Source: Lithospermum erythrorhizon (lineage: Eukaryota; Streptophyta; Magnoliopsida; Boraginales; Boraginaceae). Taken from it: a stretch of DNA of 64,000 nt. Shown piece by piece: positions 12,946 through 26,000 of the stretch (positions are counted from its first letter, which is position 1; every line of letters starts with the position of its first letter). The position numbers and the translations under genes were made by a program. Under the pieces are notes generated by a model. It saw nothing but the letters and a program-made list of their open reading frames with translations. It was not told the DNA's origin and made no database searches. The stretch lies in contig JADFUC010000124.1 in the NCBI GenBank assembly GCA_019722365.1, positions 34,807 to 98,806 on the forward strand. The letters are read 5' to 3'.

Positions 12946-14059
12946 TCGTGTGTCATGAACCACGATCGTTAATGATGATAACAGTCTATCATTTGAGATC
13001 CAAACTTTTCGAGGACCCATATACCAATTTGGAAAAAAAGGACCCCACAAATTATACTCATTATTTATTTAATAATACAAGCATAATACTTGTTTTAACA
13101 GTATGAAAGCAATATGGAATAATACGTGTATGTTTCAAACGTAAAATGCTTATTCGAAAATCAATAGTATATGTCTAAAATATGTGTTTTATACGTACAT
13201 TTTTGTAGGAAATGTACATGAATAACACGACATAATATATGCTTTACTTTTTTTAAAATGTATTATTTTCAGAAATACATGAAACAATTTTTTTCAAAGA
13301 TATGTATATCACATAGAATATGAATATTACAGTATATGAGTTACTACATAATAGTTACTACACAATAGTTGAAGAAGATGATAATGGGATCTTAAAATGA
13401 TTTCATATCTTTGCGGAATCTTTGGCATGATTTTTGGCATTTTGTGAAAAATGAGAAAGATGGTAAGAGTATTGATTGATATGAAAGCACAATAAGATGG
13501 AAAGAGTATTGATTGAAACTCTCTAAACATTTGGGGCCCTAAGTAGATACAATGGATGACACCCGACACATGCTAATGAGCAGGGCTGTTCATTATATGT
13601 ATAAATGATTAATGGTCTCATTCTATCGTGAAGTCAAACAACATCGTGTCTTGGTAATCCTGACTATAGTAATGGCTGCTAAGTGTCTCGATCCTGGTTT
13701 AAAGTGTACTTAGTTAGTCACTTTGTGGGAAATGACCAAAATACCCCTTCTAAAAATGTCACATGGGCTTCTGCATTCGTGACTAATGGTTGACAACTAG
13801 GAAGTACACTTTCTGAGCATAAGTGATCATTTGGAACTCTTCGAATTATAAGTGATCGAATGATGACATGGAGTAAAAATATGACATCATCCATGCCGAT
13901 AACTCAAATATTATACTAATTGTCACATCATCTATCTAGTCCTAACCGATATATAAAACCTAGTGACGCAAATTCCACTTGATGTCTCACGCTAGCAGTA
14001 GCATGGCTAAATTTTTTTTTTATTGTTTTTTTTCCTTTTTTAAATTAGATAAATTAATA

Positions 14060-14545
14060 CTCGATAAATTAATACTCGATTATTTAATAAAATCTTTAAA
14101 TGGCACTCTACTTTTCTAGAATAGGGTGCTAAATTAATAATTCGTATTTTTTCGTTCTTTTTTGGTATCAACTCTTTGTATATGCTTTCGATTCTTTTAA
14201 TAAACTACAGATAATATTTTGGTCTAACATTCAACTAGGGATAAGGTGCTTAAGTATTTTTCTTACAATTATCATCTATAGTAAACTGGTAATTAATAAT
14301 CGATTATTTAATAAATAACTATTTTGGCCGGTCTCGACTTGGGATAGGGTGCTAAATTAATAATTCATGCCTTTTTTGTTCTTTTTCATTTTTACTCATT
14401 CACATTTTTTGTTGTTTTTTAAACTTCGATAAGTGTTACCGATTATATAATAAACTCTCTCCCTAAGATAATGTTTTTGGCGGTCCGACTAGGATAGGGT
14501 GGTAAGTTAATAATTCGTTTTTTTTAGTTCTTGTTTTTTTTTACA
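14060..14545. repeat. Degenerate tandem repeats with a GGATAGGGTGCTAA core
   Basis: At least four copies of a GATAGGGTG-type word followed by TAA(A/G)TTAATAATTC occur near 14,130, 14,236 (partial), 14,343 and 14,492, each followed by a T-rich stretch and then a TTTAATAAA-type word. Spacing is about 105-150 bp. Nothing coding is seen. Confidence 0.6.
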
Positions 14546-15789
14546 GTTATCCTTTATTGATAATGACAACGCATCTTTTTGTTGTTTTTGTATCCAGGTA
14601 AATGCACTACAAGTGGGTGATGTTATTAACGTGGTAAAATGAGAAAATAATTTAGCTTTATTTAATCTTTAAGTCTGTTTTCCCTGTTTATAAGTGCTAT
14701 GTCACATTTTCTTCTTTAATTATCTCAAACTATATATATTGGTTTGCTGAAGAGAAACTTTACAGAATGATGGTGTCAAAAGTGAAACTCTCGACATATT
14801 GAAGCTATAATTGAATTTTCGACTCTGCCTGAATACGACAAAGTAGTAAACTAACTTTATTAGACAAAAAGAAGTTATAGGCAACATGAAATTCATGAAA
14901 CTTGGTTGTAGGAATGATACTTTCTATACCATTGAAGTTGTTAGGTAAGTTTTCATTTAGTTTTTCATCATTTCTTGATCATGGTGCCTTTTTCTTTCTA
15001 AACATGAGTTAACTAATCTTTATATTTTTTAGGTTTTAATTTGGTAAGGTTCTTAATGAGACAATTCTTGAAAGCGTATCTAAAAAGAGAAATATAGTCT
15101 TTTGTTTAAGTTTTCTCTGAGGGTTTTTCACTAGTATTAGCAAAGATGGATTCTACGAGATGATCTTCGTAGTATTATGTTACATGTAAGATCGGGAGAA
15201 AAGGTTATGAAAATGACAATTTATGTTTATGACTTAAACATTATTAGAACTCAGAAGAACTTCGAGTTGTAAACTTCTTGAAGAAGGAATTGGATGAAAT
15301 ACACATAGTTGATCATTGAACATTCGAATGGTTATAATATCTCAGCTGGATGTGAACGTTATAGCCTTTAAATATTGAAAATATAAAATATCTATGTCGA
15401 AGAACCATATATAAGTGTCTTTTAAACCTATTTAATTTATAGGAAATTGTTTATCTTCAATGCATAATCTTTTATATGATTTTAGATGATCCACATAGAC
15501 AATCTGTTGTTATTTATGGTGACATATTTAGTAGATATATAAAGCAAGTATATTTAACATCATTCGAGATATACTGTACAATTCTTGAAATTCAAAGAAG
15601 AAAGTTGTGAATATTGTTGTTCAGAATTATGATCCATCATATCACTTATGATTTATCATATAGAAGGTTAGTCACGACGATCTTTATGGCCGATAATTGT
15701 AGATGTGTTGCCTGATTAAATGAATGTATCAAATGAGATAGAACAAAATATATTGGTGTTCTTCTCGCCATGATTTTTAAAGGAATGAT

Positions 15790-16140
15790 GTCGATTTTCA
15801 ATAGAATACGATCTTGTAATAATCTGGCGAGATATTATATTCACTAAATCAGCTCTCTCAAACATTGAAAAAGTTATCCAAAAGCAGCATGGGACTCATT
15901 CGACTAAGGGATGTAATAAGTCGTGTGGTCATGAAGTATCTGGTGTACTCTTTTTCATGCATCGGGGTTTTTATTGCAACTGGTTTCACGATAAGGTTTT
16001 TAATGAGGCAACATTATAAGCGTATGTTGAGAATAATGCACTCTTTTCCTTCACTAGGTTTTTACCTCCGGAGAGGGTTTTTTTCCAAGTAAAAGGTTTT
16101 AATGAGGCATGTTTCTTATGATTGAATATCCATGAGGGAG
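15790..16140 (+). pseudogene. Decayed Ty1/copia pol 3' end and polypurine tract
   Basis: The frame at about 15,846-15,940 reads KKLSKSSMGLIRLRDVIS, which resembles the C-terminal end of the copia RNase H region (usual form: a KLVHxIGMRRLRD-like string). It is followed by the pyrimidine/TTTTTAATGAGGCA repeats that precede the 3' LTR in many plant copia elements, and by the purine tract GAGGGAG at about 16,134-16,140. Only this end is recognisable; upstream sequence from about 14,750 may be further decayed internal DNA. Confidence 0.5.
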
Positions 16141-16319
16141 TGTTATGAATAGTTATTTAATTAGTGGATGTCGATCAAACTTAGCTAAGATTCAGGGGAA
16201 GAATTCTTTTGTCGGTCCCATCAACTTGTGGCTTTATAAATAGACGCATGTATTATATATCGTGAATAAAATCTCTCTTTCTCTCTGTTCCCATCTTTTC
16301 TTCTAGTTATCTTATAACA
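16141..16319 (+). mobile_element. Ty1/copia-type 3' LTR, 179 bp
   Basis: The segment starts TGTTAT immediately after the purine tract and ends ATAACA, so it has TG...CA ends within a 6 bp inverted repeat. It contains a TATAAATAGA-like box near 16,234 and a CT-rich stretch, as expected of a short plant LTR. No matching 5' LTR was found in the window, so the element is truncated or its other end has decayed. Confidence 0.6.
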
Positions 16320-16960
16320 AATGATTATTCTTTTCTATGATAAAAATAATTTATTTATATTTTTTTATAAATTATAATTAGTCTCGAATTTAAGTTACTA
16401 TAATTTTATCTGGTAATTGTCGAGCCCTATCAACTAGTGTAAGTCAAAAACACACAATACTCATTGGGTACCATCAATTTTCATAATTTCTCATTATTCG
16501 TGTTGTAATGCTGAGATCCACTCTTGAGACGTTAATTCTGGAAAAATCCATATACCATATTTTTTTTTAAAAGGTTCGTCAATTAATATTTAAGTACCAG
16601 AACTTTATCTTAGCAAATATGTTATTTCAAACTAAAAATATCACAAATATAATTATTTTAGACAAAATTTATATACTTACTCAATCGGGTTTCGATTCGA
16701 TTTATACTAACGAAACTAATTGATTTTTATTGATTTAATTTTTTATTTTACCATTTCTATTCGATCTCATTTTTTCAACCAAATCGATAAAATTTCGATT
16801 TGGTCCAGCAAGTTTTTTCGGTTTGAATTGAATTGATAACATCCCTAGAACTAGTCTCCTGCGTAATTCGGTAGTGTAAATTCATGGGGGGGAACAAATT
16901 TTGCCAAATTTGTAAATTATCTTGAAGTATCTTTTAGTACTTCCAACAAACTTCAGGGTT

Positions 16961-16966
16961 TTTATT
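16961..16966 (-). terminator. Candidate polyadenylation signal of the CCAR1-like gene
   Basis: The minus strand reads AATAAA about 113 bases beyond the stop codon at 17,079. Plant poly(A) signals are loose, so this is only a candidate. Confidence 0.3.
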
Positions 16967-17078
16967 GGAGTAAACCATTTCAATGAATTCAAATCATAAA
17001 CCTAGACAGGTTCAAAATTAGGACATAATCATGCTTTCTTGAGAAGATTTAACTTGAGTTTGATCTTCTCTCTAGCTT

Positions 17079-20000
17079 TCAATTTTTTGACTTTTGGACT
17101 TTTCGATCTCCAATCCTGATCAACTTCTCATAGAGGATGTGGTCATTCCTACCAGTATTGCTCTCCAGAAGTGCGCTTATGACAAGTTCCTGGCACGACA
17201 ATGGTTCGAGTCAGTCCATACTCGGTAATAACTGGTTGCAGATCAACCGATACATAACAACAAAACCAACAGTTAATGTATATAAAATGCAGCAGACAGA
17301 CCTTAACATCCCTGTGAGGAAGACACTTCCCCAAGCTGTGTATTATTACCCTCATATCTTCGACCTAGAGCAGGGAACCAATAATGTGGGTAAATCTCCA
17401 TATTCTGCAATAATGCACTAGACAATTGCAGCAGTAAATGACTTACCCTTATGTATCCGGCACGATTTCTGTCAAAAAACCTGAATGCCTGTTGGACAGA
17501 ATAACAAGCAAATTTATTCTACAGAAATTAAATAAATAAAAAAAGAGAGATTTAGACAAGACTAGCATACCTGCAAAAGTTCCTTGTCCATTTCACCATT
17601 CCTTGGCTTTTTGTTTCTCTCTACCGTCTTGTGGCCGTTTGTTTCAGTACCCGGCATGGTAACTGAAGTCGTCACTTGCTCTTTAAGTCCACTGTCAACT
17701 CTAGCGGCAGAAGGTTCAACTTTTCCATCAGAGGAATTTTCAACTTTAACAGCAGAGGATTCAACTTTTCCATCAGAGTTTTCAACTTTATTAGCAGAGG
17801 GTTGAACGTTTCCATCAGAGGAATTTTCAACTTTAGCATCAATGTGCCCCATTTCAACATTTTCCTGTAGTAGAAGTTTAAATTACATTAATTCATAGAT
17901 ATAATGACAACAGAAGCTGAAATGATTTAGAAACATACAGCTTTCCAATTAGGATGTCACTGCAACTTATCGCTCTAGAATACACAATTTACTTATGCAG
18001 AGACAGCCACAACCTCATTTTCCCTAGTCCATTTGCATATGTTGAAAGCCCAAGAGATCATTGAAACCTCAGTCATTTCGGACTTTTGATAATTATAGTT
18101 TTGCTAATGTGAAATCACTATAATTATAGGTGTATGATTTTATCAGAAGATGCTTTGCCTTAAGAAGTAACAAATGCATAGATAAGGAAAAGGAATGAAG
18201 AAGTATCAATCAGCAAATTATAGGGATGGAACAACCACATAATCAAATCAAATCTCTCTGTGTTTTACAAATGTGGCATGGCTCCCATGCACTGCCAAAA
18301 GTACAGAACAACCCCTTCCCCCTCTATTATTGTCATAAACTCTGCAGACCTCTTCAAATTGACTCGCATTAACACATTAATATGAAATGAATCCAAGACA
18401 AGAATTTTGGATTTCCGGTTCTTTCGAATGTAAGGCCGGTTCTTTCGAATGTAAGTTTAACATTAGCGGAACAGTGTTCAAACTTATGATGCTTAACTAG
18501 TACTAAACAGCTTGAGAAGCAAGCAGAACAGCACATGGTGGCAGGAACAAAGGAATATATTTATAATATGACTCACAGAGGATATGTATCTAATGCTTAC
18601 ACCGACAGACAAGTCTTAATTGTGTCCTGCACTCAATCAGAGATGGTAAGGAATCACATTGATTACAAGCACAGCAAAGAAAATATCACAGGCAGATGCT
18701 GCATCATTATGAGTTAAAAGCATAAACAAAATGCAATCTTTCGCACTAAATAGTTCATGTATAACCTGACATGAACAGGCAATATAGAAGAAAAAAGATA
18801 ACATTACAAACTGATATTTACTTGCCTCCTTAATGATGTCCTGAGCAAGGCTTGCATTTGCATCAGGCATTTCTTCTTCCTCTGGATCTTCTTCCGGTTC
18901 TTCTGGATCTTCTTCTTCTGATTCTTCTTCTGGATCTTCGTCAGGATCTTCTTCTGGATCCTCCTCCTCTTTAACACTAGCATGCATATCAATCTCTTTG
19001 ACCGCATTCACAGATGAAGTATTTTCCTTGACAACCACATTCTTATCTGTGTCAGCTTCATCCTTTACTGCAATTATGGAAGGATTATCCCCGTCAACGG
19101 CATCTTTTTTCGCTCGCTTTTCAGGTGTTGTTTTCCCACTTTCCCTCTTAGAGATTTCATCCCTTCCTCTTTTTCTTCGGTTTCGCTTCGTAATGAAGTC
19201 AAGACGCAACTTCTACAAAACACATGCTATTAGAAGGATACAAGAAGCAAATGAAAAATCAATACAATAATAATTAGAGGAATCATTACAAGGAGGGATA
19301 TTGAGGAACGAGTTAAGATTGATGAATTAAAAACAACCTGAAGAAACAAAAAAATGCGACATCCCATTTCATATTGAAGCATCTCATAAAGAGACTCCGC
19401 AAACAATGACACCTGCAAAAACAAAGGCAACTTAATTGGAGAGCTCTGGGAAATAATAGCCATCCTAGTATCTCAAAGGAAGTAACAAATCATACAACCA
19501 TGAAAAGGAATAGAAAGAAAAATCACAAAAATATAATTTGCATACAGCAAAACAATGTCGAAGGATGAACCTTTCAAACAAAGGTCAAAGGATAGAGGAA
19601 AAAATACCTCGAATGTTGACTCCTCAATATCTTTCTCAGTGTAATCCAAGAGAGAATCCAGAGAGAGGGACAATGATTGGAGCTGTAGAAAATAAAAATA
19701 AAAACATAATTTTTACCAAAACTTTGTGACAACTTGCTATAGTAAAGCGTATTAAGAAGCACATAAAATAGCAAAAAGAACTACCTTATATATATTTTCA
19801 ATATCGACCAATTGAACTTAAAAAAGAATTAACTAGTGAACTTTTCAATATAGATACGGCAGGACAACAGGCCAAAAGAAATGGACAGGAAAAAAATATG
19901 AAAACATTAATTAAGAATCAGACTTTGAAAAAGATCAATTTTTGGTACAAAGTCGTGAAAACTCATTGTAAATGTCAGAACATCCTTTTTCTTTTACTTC

Positions 20001-23000
20001 TTGTCACATTTACGTTGAGAAAGAAGGTGAAAACAATGATAAATATTACCTTAAAAGGAGAAAATGAAGGTATAAATATTTTATGAGTTGATAAATACTT
20101 GATCATTAATAGAGTCATGGTTTCATGCTGTTTTGTGCTAACTTCAGTTTGTTCTAAATAAAATTTGATTCGCTCTTCAATTACTTGATTGACTTAGTTA
20201 GATTGTACTCAAATATACTAATATTTGTCATTAAATTGCACGGTGGATGAGTTCAGGAAAAAGGTTGCTTAACTTCTTCATGATATCTAGTACAACCTCA
20301 ACCAAAAGTAATGTGCCCACACAGGATCCAATTCCCTTAGAATACAACCCTCGTATATATTTGAATGACTAATGTAGCTGATCACAAATAATGATACTCT
20401 TATGTCATTTACTCATCCTCTTCTCACTTTTACCTTTCTATAGAAAAATAATTATTTTGTGGGCCCTTGTGTCTCCTACTGACTACATTTTTATCCTCTC
20501 TTTCCAATTATCATATAGCCATCACAATATAAAAAATTACAGTATCCACAATAGAAATTTCTATGGGTATAGAAGTTTAACTATAGCTCTACAATAATAA
20601 TGTGTAAAGTGAAAAACAATCATTCAAACAAAAACGGAGGAAGTATAAGAGTGAGTCAATGAAAACATACTTTTGAATCTTTGGTCCCTTTAGTTTGAAG
20701 AAGCAGCCCCGGGTGTCTAGGAGGCTCCTCTCTCATCTTCTGATCTTTCACATCCTTAATCTTTTTGGCTTGGGACTCATCTTTCCTGTCATGGGGTGAT
20801 CTTTCTTTCTCTTTTACAAGGTCCCCATCTTTTGATGTTGCGAGGTCCTTTGAGGAGCGGTTTTCCTCGCCTGTCTCAGTTGCAACTTTAGGTGCAGATC
20901 CTACTTTCTCATCAGTCATCTTCTTGTCCTCCAATTGTACCTTCTCCGATATAACTTCATTTGGCTCTAATTTTGTGTTTACATCATTTTCTACCTTTGA
21001 ATCAGAATTTTTCTGTTCAAGTTTGCCAAGGTTTTGCAGCCCTGATGTCTGAGATTGTTCTTTGTCTGCCTGAGCAGAATTCACCTCCATGTTTTCGATG
21101 ATACTAACATCGGCAACTACATTATTGGCATCTGTTGGAGATACCTTTTTCTTCGGCACCCTTTTAATTATTTTTCTCTTGGTTGTAGTTTTCACACCAG
21201 ATTCCTGGCCAAGTGGTGCACTACCACTGCTTACATCTTTGGGAGGCTCCAATTCTTTGACAACAGTAACAGCAAGAAGTGTATCTCCTCCTTCCTTAGA
21301 AATTTTCCTCACCGGCACCTTCTTCACAATCTTCTTCCTTACAAGAGTTTTCACAGAGGGTCGACCGGAAGATGGTCCATCTTGTTTCTGAGTGACTTCT
21401 GCAGGTGCAGTCTGCTCATTGGTGCCCTTCTCAAAGCCAACAACGCCCTGCCTCGTACTATTTTCAACACCATCTTTCTTGTCCACAACTTTCTGTTTGA
21501 CAACCTTCTTTATTATCTTCTTCTTAACCATATTTGTAGTTTGGGCTGTCTTACTACCAGTGCCTTCTCCTGGACCCTTCAGACCATCCTTGGTTCCAAC
21601 AGATTCAACTCCATCTATGTTTTCAATAATTTTCCCTCTCCCACTCCCAGCTTGATGTGCTCCATCCTCTGCTTTCAGCTCACATTCTGTCTTCATGGGT
21701 GATGCCTCTTCTTTTATTTCAGGTTGTTTACCCTCATTCGCTTCTTTCATAAGACTATCCGCCTCATCTAGATCACAAATTCAAATAAATAAGATCATAT
21801 AAACAAGACAAGGCTTGACAAGTAAGATATACATACACATGCCTTACCTTTTACAGATTCCTTCTTCAGCGAAGGTTTCTGAACAAAAAACAATATAATT
21901 TTGGCATCAGTAAATGATATAAATCTAACCGACAAGATCAACCATCACTCTGTTACCTTATGCCATACTCCGTCTCAAATACTTGATTACTTAGAAGATA
22001 AGTACTTTATTAAGGAACTAAGACATTTTGCTCTTTAGCCTACATTATGACATTTTCCTCTTTTTCCCTAGATTAGTTATAGGTAATTATTACACTTTGT
22101 GTTGAGAAGTCAAACTCTGTAGGGACAAAAGTGTAAAGATAAAGAAAAAGATATCATTGGATCCCTAAACAGTCTAGTAAAAAGAATGAAAAAACTTGAT
22201 TGTCTTACAAAAGATTAGGAGCAGGGTTTAAAGACACATGAAATTGCATTAACTTTGTTTTAGGCCTTTCTTGTCAGGAGATGGTGGAGATTTAAGGAAT
22301 AAATCCATATAGTTACAGTTGATGCATTTAAGCTAATGCCGGCATTCAGCAGATTCATTGACATCTAACCTCATTTCTTAGGGAATGCTGCTGCTCTCTC
22401 TCTATAGTAGCCTTCTTGTAAGCAAGCCACTGATTTCTCCAAGTGTTTAAGGATGGGAGACAGTCAGTCAGATCTGGAAGAAAAATTACAGTGACCTCTT
22501 TATGACTGAATAACCCGTTCTTCCCAATTCTGTCATAATGTATCTGCAGGGAACATGAACAAGAGGTATCAATATACCATATAGGCCTTAAACAATAAAG
22601 TAAAGTCCAAATAATGGCATAATTTCTAGAAAACCTAGATGTTGCTAAAAGTAATACAAACTTCATAGACCATAATGGTTCTAACTTCTAAGTTATTGCC
22701 ACCATGTCACCTTGGTTCATGCAAATGCAAGCTCAGTGAGGTATGCATTCATGCTTGCCACCTTTCAAGATAAATTTGTTTTGAACAAAGTGTTTCATGC
22801 AAAGGGACAACTACTACTAAAACCGTTTTCTGTAATGATATTCAGATCTGCAATTAATTAAACTGAGAAACAATGTAATGCCCAAGTTATTGAATAAATC
22901 ATGGAGCAAATCAGAATATTTATTCCAATAATACGACAGGTTTCATATTTTATGCCTCATAAAAGAGGATAAATAAAACATAATTCAAAGATTAAAAAAA

Positions 23001-26000
23001 TAACTCTAGGTAAGAGCTATGCTTGCATAACAAAACAATCATTGCAGTGGTCATTGCAAGAAAGGAAAGATGTAGTGCATCACCAGAAAATATTGGCAAA
23101 CAGCTGTGATATGCCTCAAAGAGCACTCGTGCCAGAAAAAGACATGGCATGTGAAACCTCATGTTTTATCAAGCACATGTCATCAAATGAATAATGATGA
23201 GAAAAAAAAGAATTCTCTAATACTGACAACTCTTTTGTTGGGTAAGTGAATTCTTGAATCTAAGTCACAACAGCAAAATTAATGAAGTCAAAGTGGGATA
23301 ATCTCAATCAATGTCTGACACGTGCTACAAATATGAAGTGAAGAGCTGGTCAGAAAGACAAAACACCATTAGGTGACACTGTTCCTAATACCTGTCATCA
23401 CACTGTTCGCAAGTCTTCCCGGCGGGATTATGCCAATATCAAACTGGAAATTATTTTGTAGATTGCGTGTAAGGGGAAAGAGGGAAAAACAAATCTATGT
23501 AACTCAAAAAATGTCAAAACAATAATTACACAAAACTTCAATGATACTCTCATATCTCGGTCATGCTCCAATGCCTGTCAGCTTAGAGCTATCTACAAGG
23601 GTATTGTGCTACAAAGCATTAATTTGGACTATTATTAACTAAAAAGTGAACTGGTGTACTCTCAAAATATTTCCAAGATATAATACAGTATACTATAATG
23701 AAACAGCATCCCTAGGATCCACAACCCTCCTGTGAGATGTTTCATCAAAAGAAGTTTGAGATCGTTTAAATGAAAAAGAAAAGGAAAAAGAGGGGGATAC
23801 GAAGGAACTATTAAAACTGATTCGCTTGCCCTAAAACAAGTTAGATAATCACTATACGACGGTAACAATCTATGTTCAACTTGAAGTAAGTTGTAGATAG
23901 CCACGGAAAATATGAAAAACTAATACCTCAAGAAAACGGTTCCAATGTTGGCAGTCTTTCAGGTCAAGATTCGTAAGCTCCTTTGCATATCTAACCAACA
24001 AAAAATTCAAAAACAAATGTAAGCAATGTACATTGAACAACAATATATAAGGAAAAACTGGTACAAACCTAAGAGCAGTGCAGATCAAGGAAGATTCGTC
24101 AGAAGATGGATCTCCTCCATCAACAGGATCCCATGGGCCTCCAATCATCGTGAAAGAACTACTCTTCTTCAAAATAGCAAACCTAAGCATATTACATAAA
24201 TGTGGTACACGACTACCATGGTTTCTGTCGGACAAAAGATCTTCTAGTGCATTTTGGCTTAGCCCGCTCATCAAGACCACCTAAAAAGTAAAGTCAGAAG
24301 AGTAGTTCAAGTCAGCTATCAGGTACAGACCAGATGGATGAAATAACGAACTGATTCATAATATCAGGTACTTCACTTCTTCAAACCTTAACTTTGACCA
24401 CTAATTTTCTTTTATATATTCAAACAAAAACTACTAAAACTGTATCGTTGGATTTGTAAATAGAAGTTTTTCATTATCTCATCATTATTAATTTAATTTT
24501 TTATAATAAAATTATAAAGTAATCAATGGTTAAAGCCGTCTCGAAAAATGGACACAGAGGAATACCTTGGCATTCCAGACAGTACACTGATTGTCTTTTC
24601 CAGATTCATAGGGCAACTGTTTGCCAGACGATCCTTTGAGCTCTACTGAATCCTTTCTTTGGACAAAATCATGCTCAAAGCTGCTTCATCAGATACACGT
24701 GAACTTAGGGTTACAATGGATCGATATGGTCATGATATTACTATATTAAACAGGCAACTTCGATTAACAAATTCTGTAAAAGAGGGGGTAAATAAAGGAG
24801 AACAAAACCTGGTAGCTTTGATAGAAAAAAGATTTCAGGTTTTTTTTCAATCAGAAACGGATAATGATGAAGAGTTTAACCAACTATATTCATGCCCAAG
24901 AATCAAAACAAAGGTTTCTTCATAAAAACTCTACGAAGTGTAAGAACTCCAACAAATAGGTGTAAAACAATCATTAAAACATACAGATAGAAAAATGCAT
25001 AGAATTATCAATTCTGGGGAGATGAGAGCAGAAAGTTACAGCATTATTAGCAAATTATAAAAATAATTGGCTGTATTTCAAGAAAAAACATGATATAAAT
25101 GTACTTCAAGTAAATAACTATGTGCTCTTAATCACTATTTGAACATTCTATGAAGTATAAGCTCACGATGATTAATGAAGACTATACCTGGCGAGGATAT
25201 GGAGTAATATGGGAGTGGCACGTGAAGTTTTCAATACACGGGCTAAAAATAAAGCAAAATAGAACATTGGACAATGGTGACTAGAGCTTTGCCAACACAA
25301 TTTTCCATTTAGTTTTTATTGCTGTTGTCTATGCTCATCAGTTGCAGAGAAACATTGGTGTCTTTCTATATGCGAGTGGCACATGAATTTTTCAATACAC
25401 GGGCTAAACTTAAAGCAAAATAGAACATTGGACAATGGTGACTAGAGCTTTGCCGAAACAATTTTCCATTTAGTTTTTATTGCTGTTGTCTATGCTCATC
25501 AGTTACAGAGAAACATTGGTGTCTTTCTATGCAAAGCTATAAGGCACGTATACATTGATATATTATATAGATAGGGTGGTAGTGAGTAGTGACTAAAGTA
25601 TCTAATTAGAGAGGCATTGAGAATATTAGAATAAATTGGGAATTGTCCATTCATTGAGGCTTCCTCAATTGTGATTGAGCTAGGGTATGCCCTTATGTCC
25701 TTTTGGAATATATACAACTATTTTCTGCTTTAAAAAACCCACTCAAAAGAAAATACTCTAGCAGCACACTCAAGTTGAGTTGTTACTAAGTTAAGTACCC
25801 ACTCCTACATTAGTTGAGGGGATAAACAAGATATAAAATGGATTTCCGCATGGCAATAGCAAAATATAATCTTGATTCTTGCAACTACTAAAAAATTATT
25901 TGAAGGATCGATAAATGGAGAAATACCTCACGGGAGTATTGTAAGACACCTTGAGTTTACCCTTTGGCCAATGCACAACCACCTACACAAATCTTACTTG

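Noticed and set aside
18998..19270. Plus-strand open frames opposite CCAR1-like exons (also 20,765-21,702, 17,584-17,870, 26,942-27,208)
   Set aside because: They are antisense shadows of long, compositionally biased coding exons; the minus-strand reading has homology and splice sites.
24659..24925. Plus-strand frame near CCAR1-like exon 9
   Set aside because: Overlaps the real minus-strand exon coding FEHDFV...TVWNAK; no support for a plus-strand gene.
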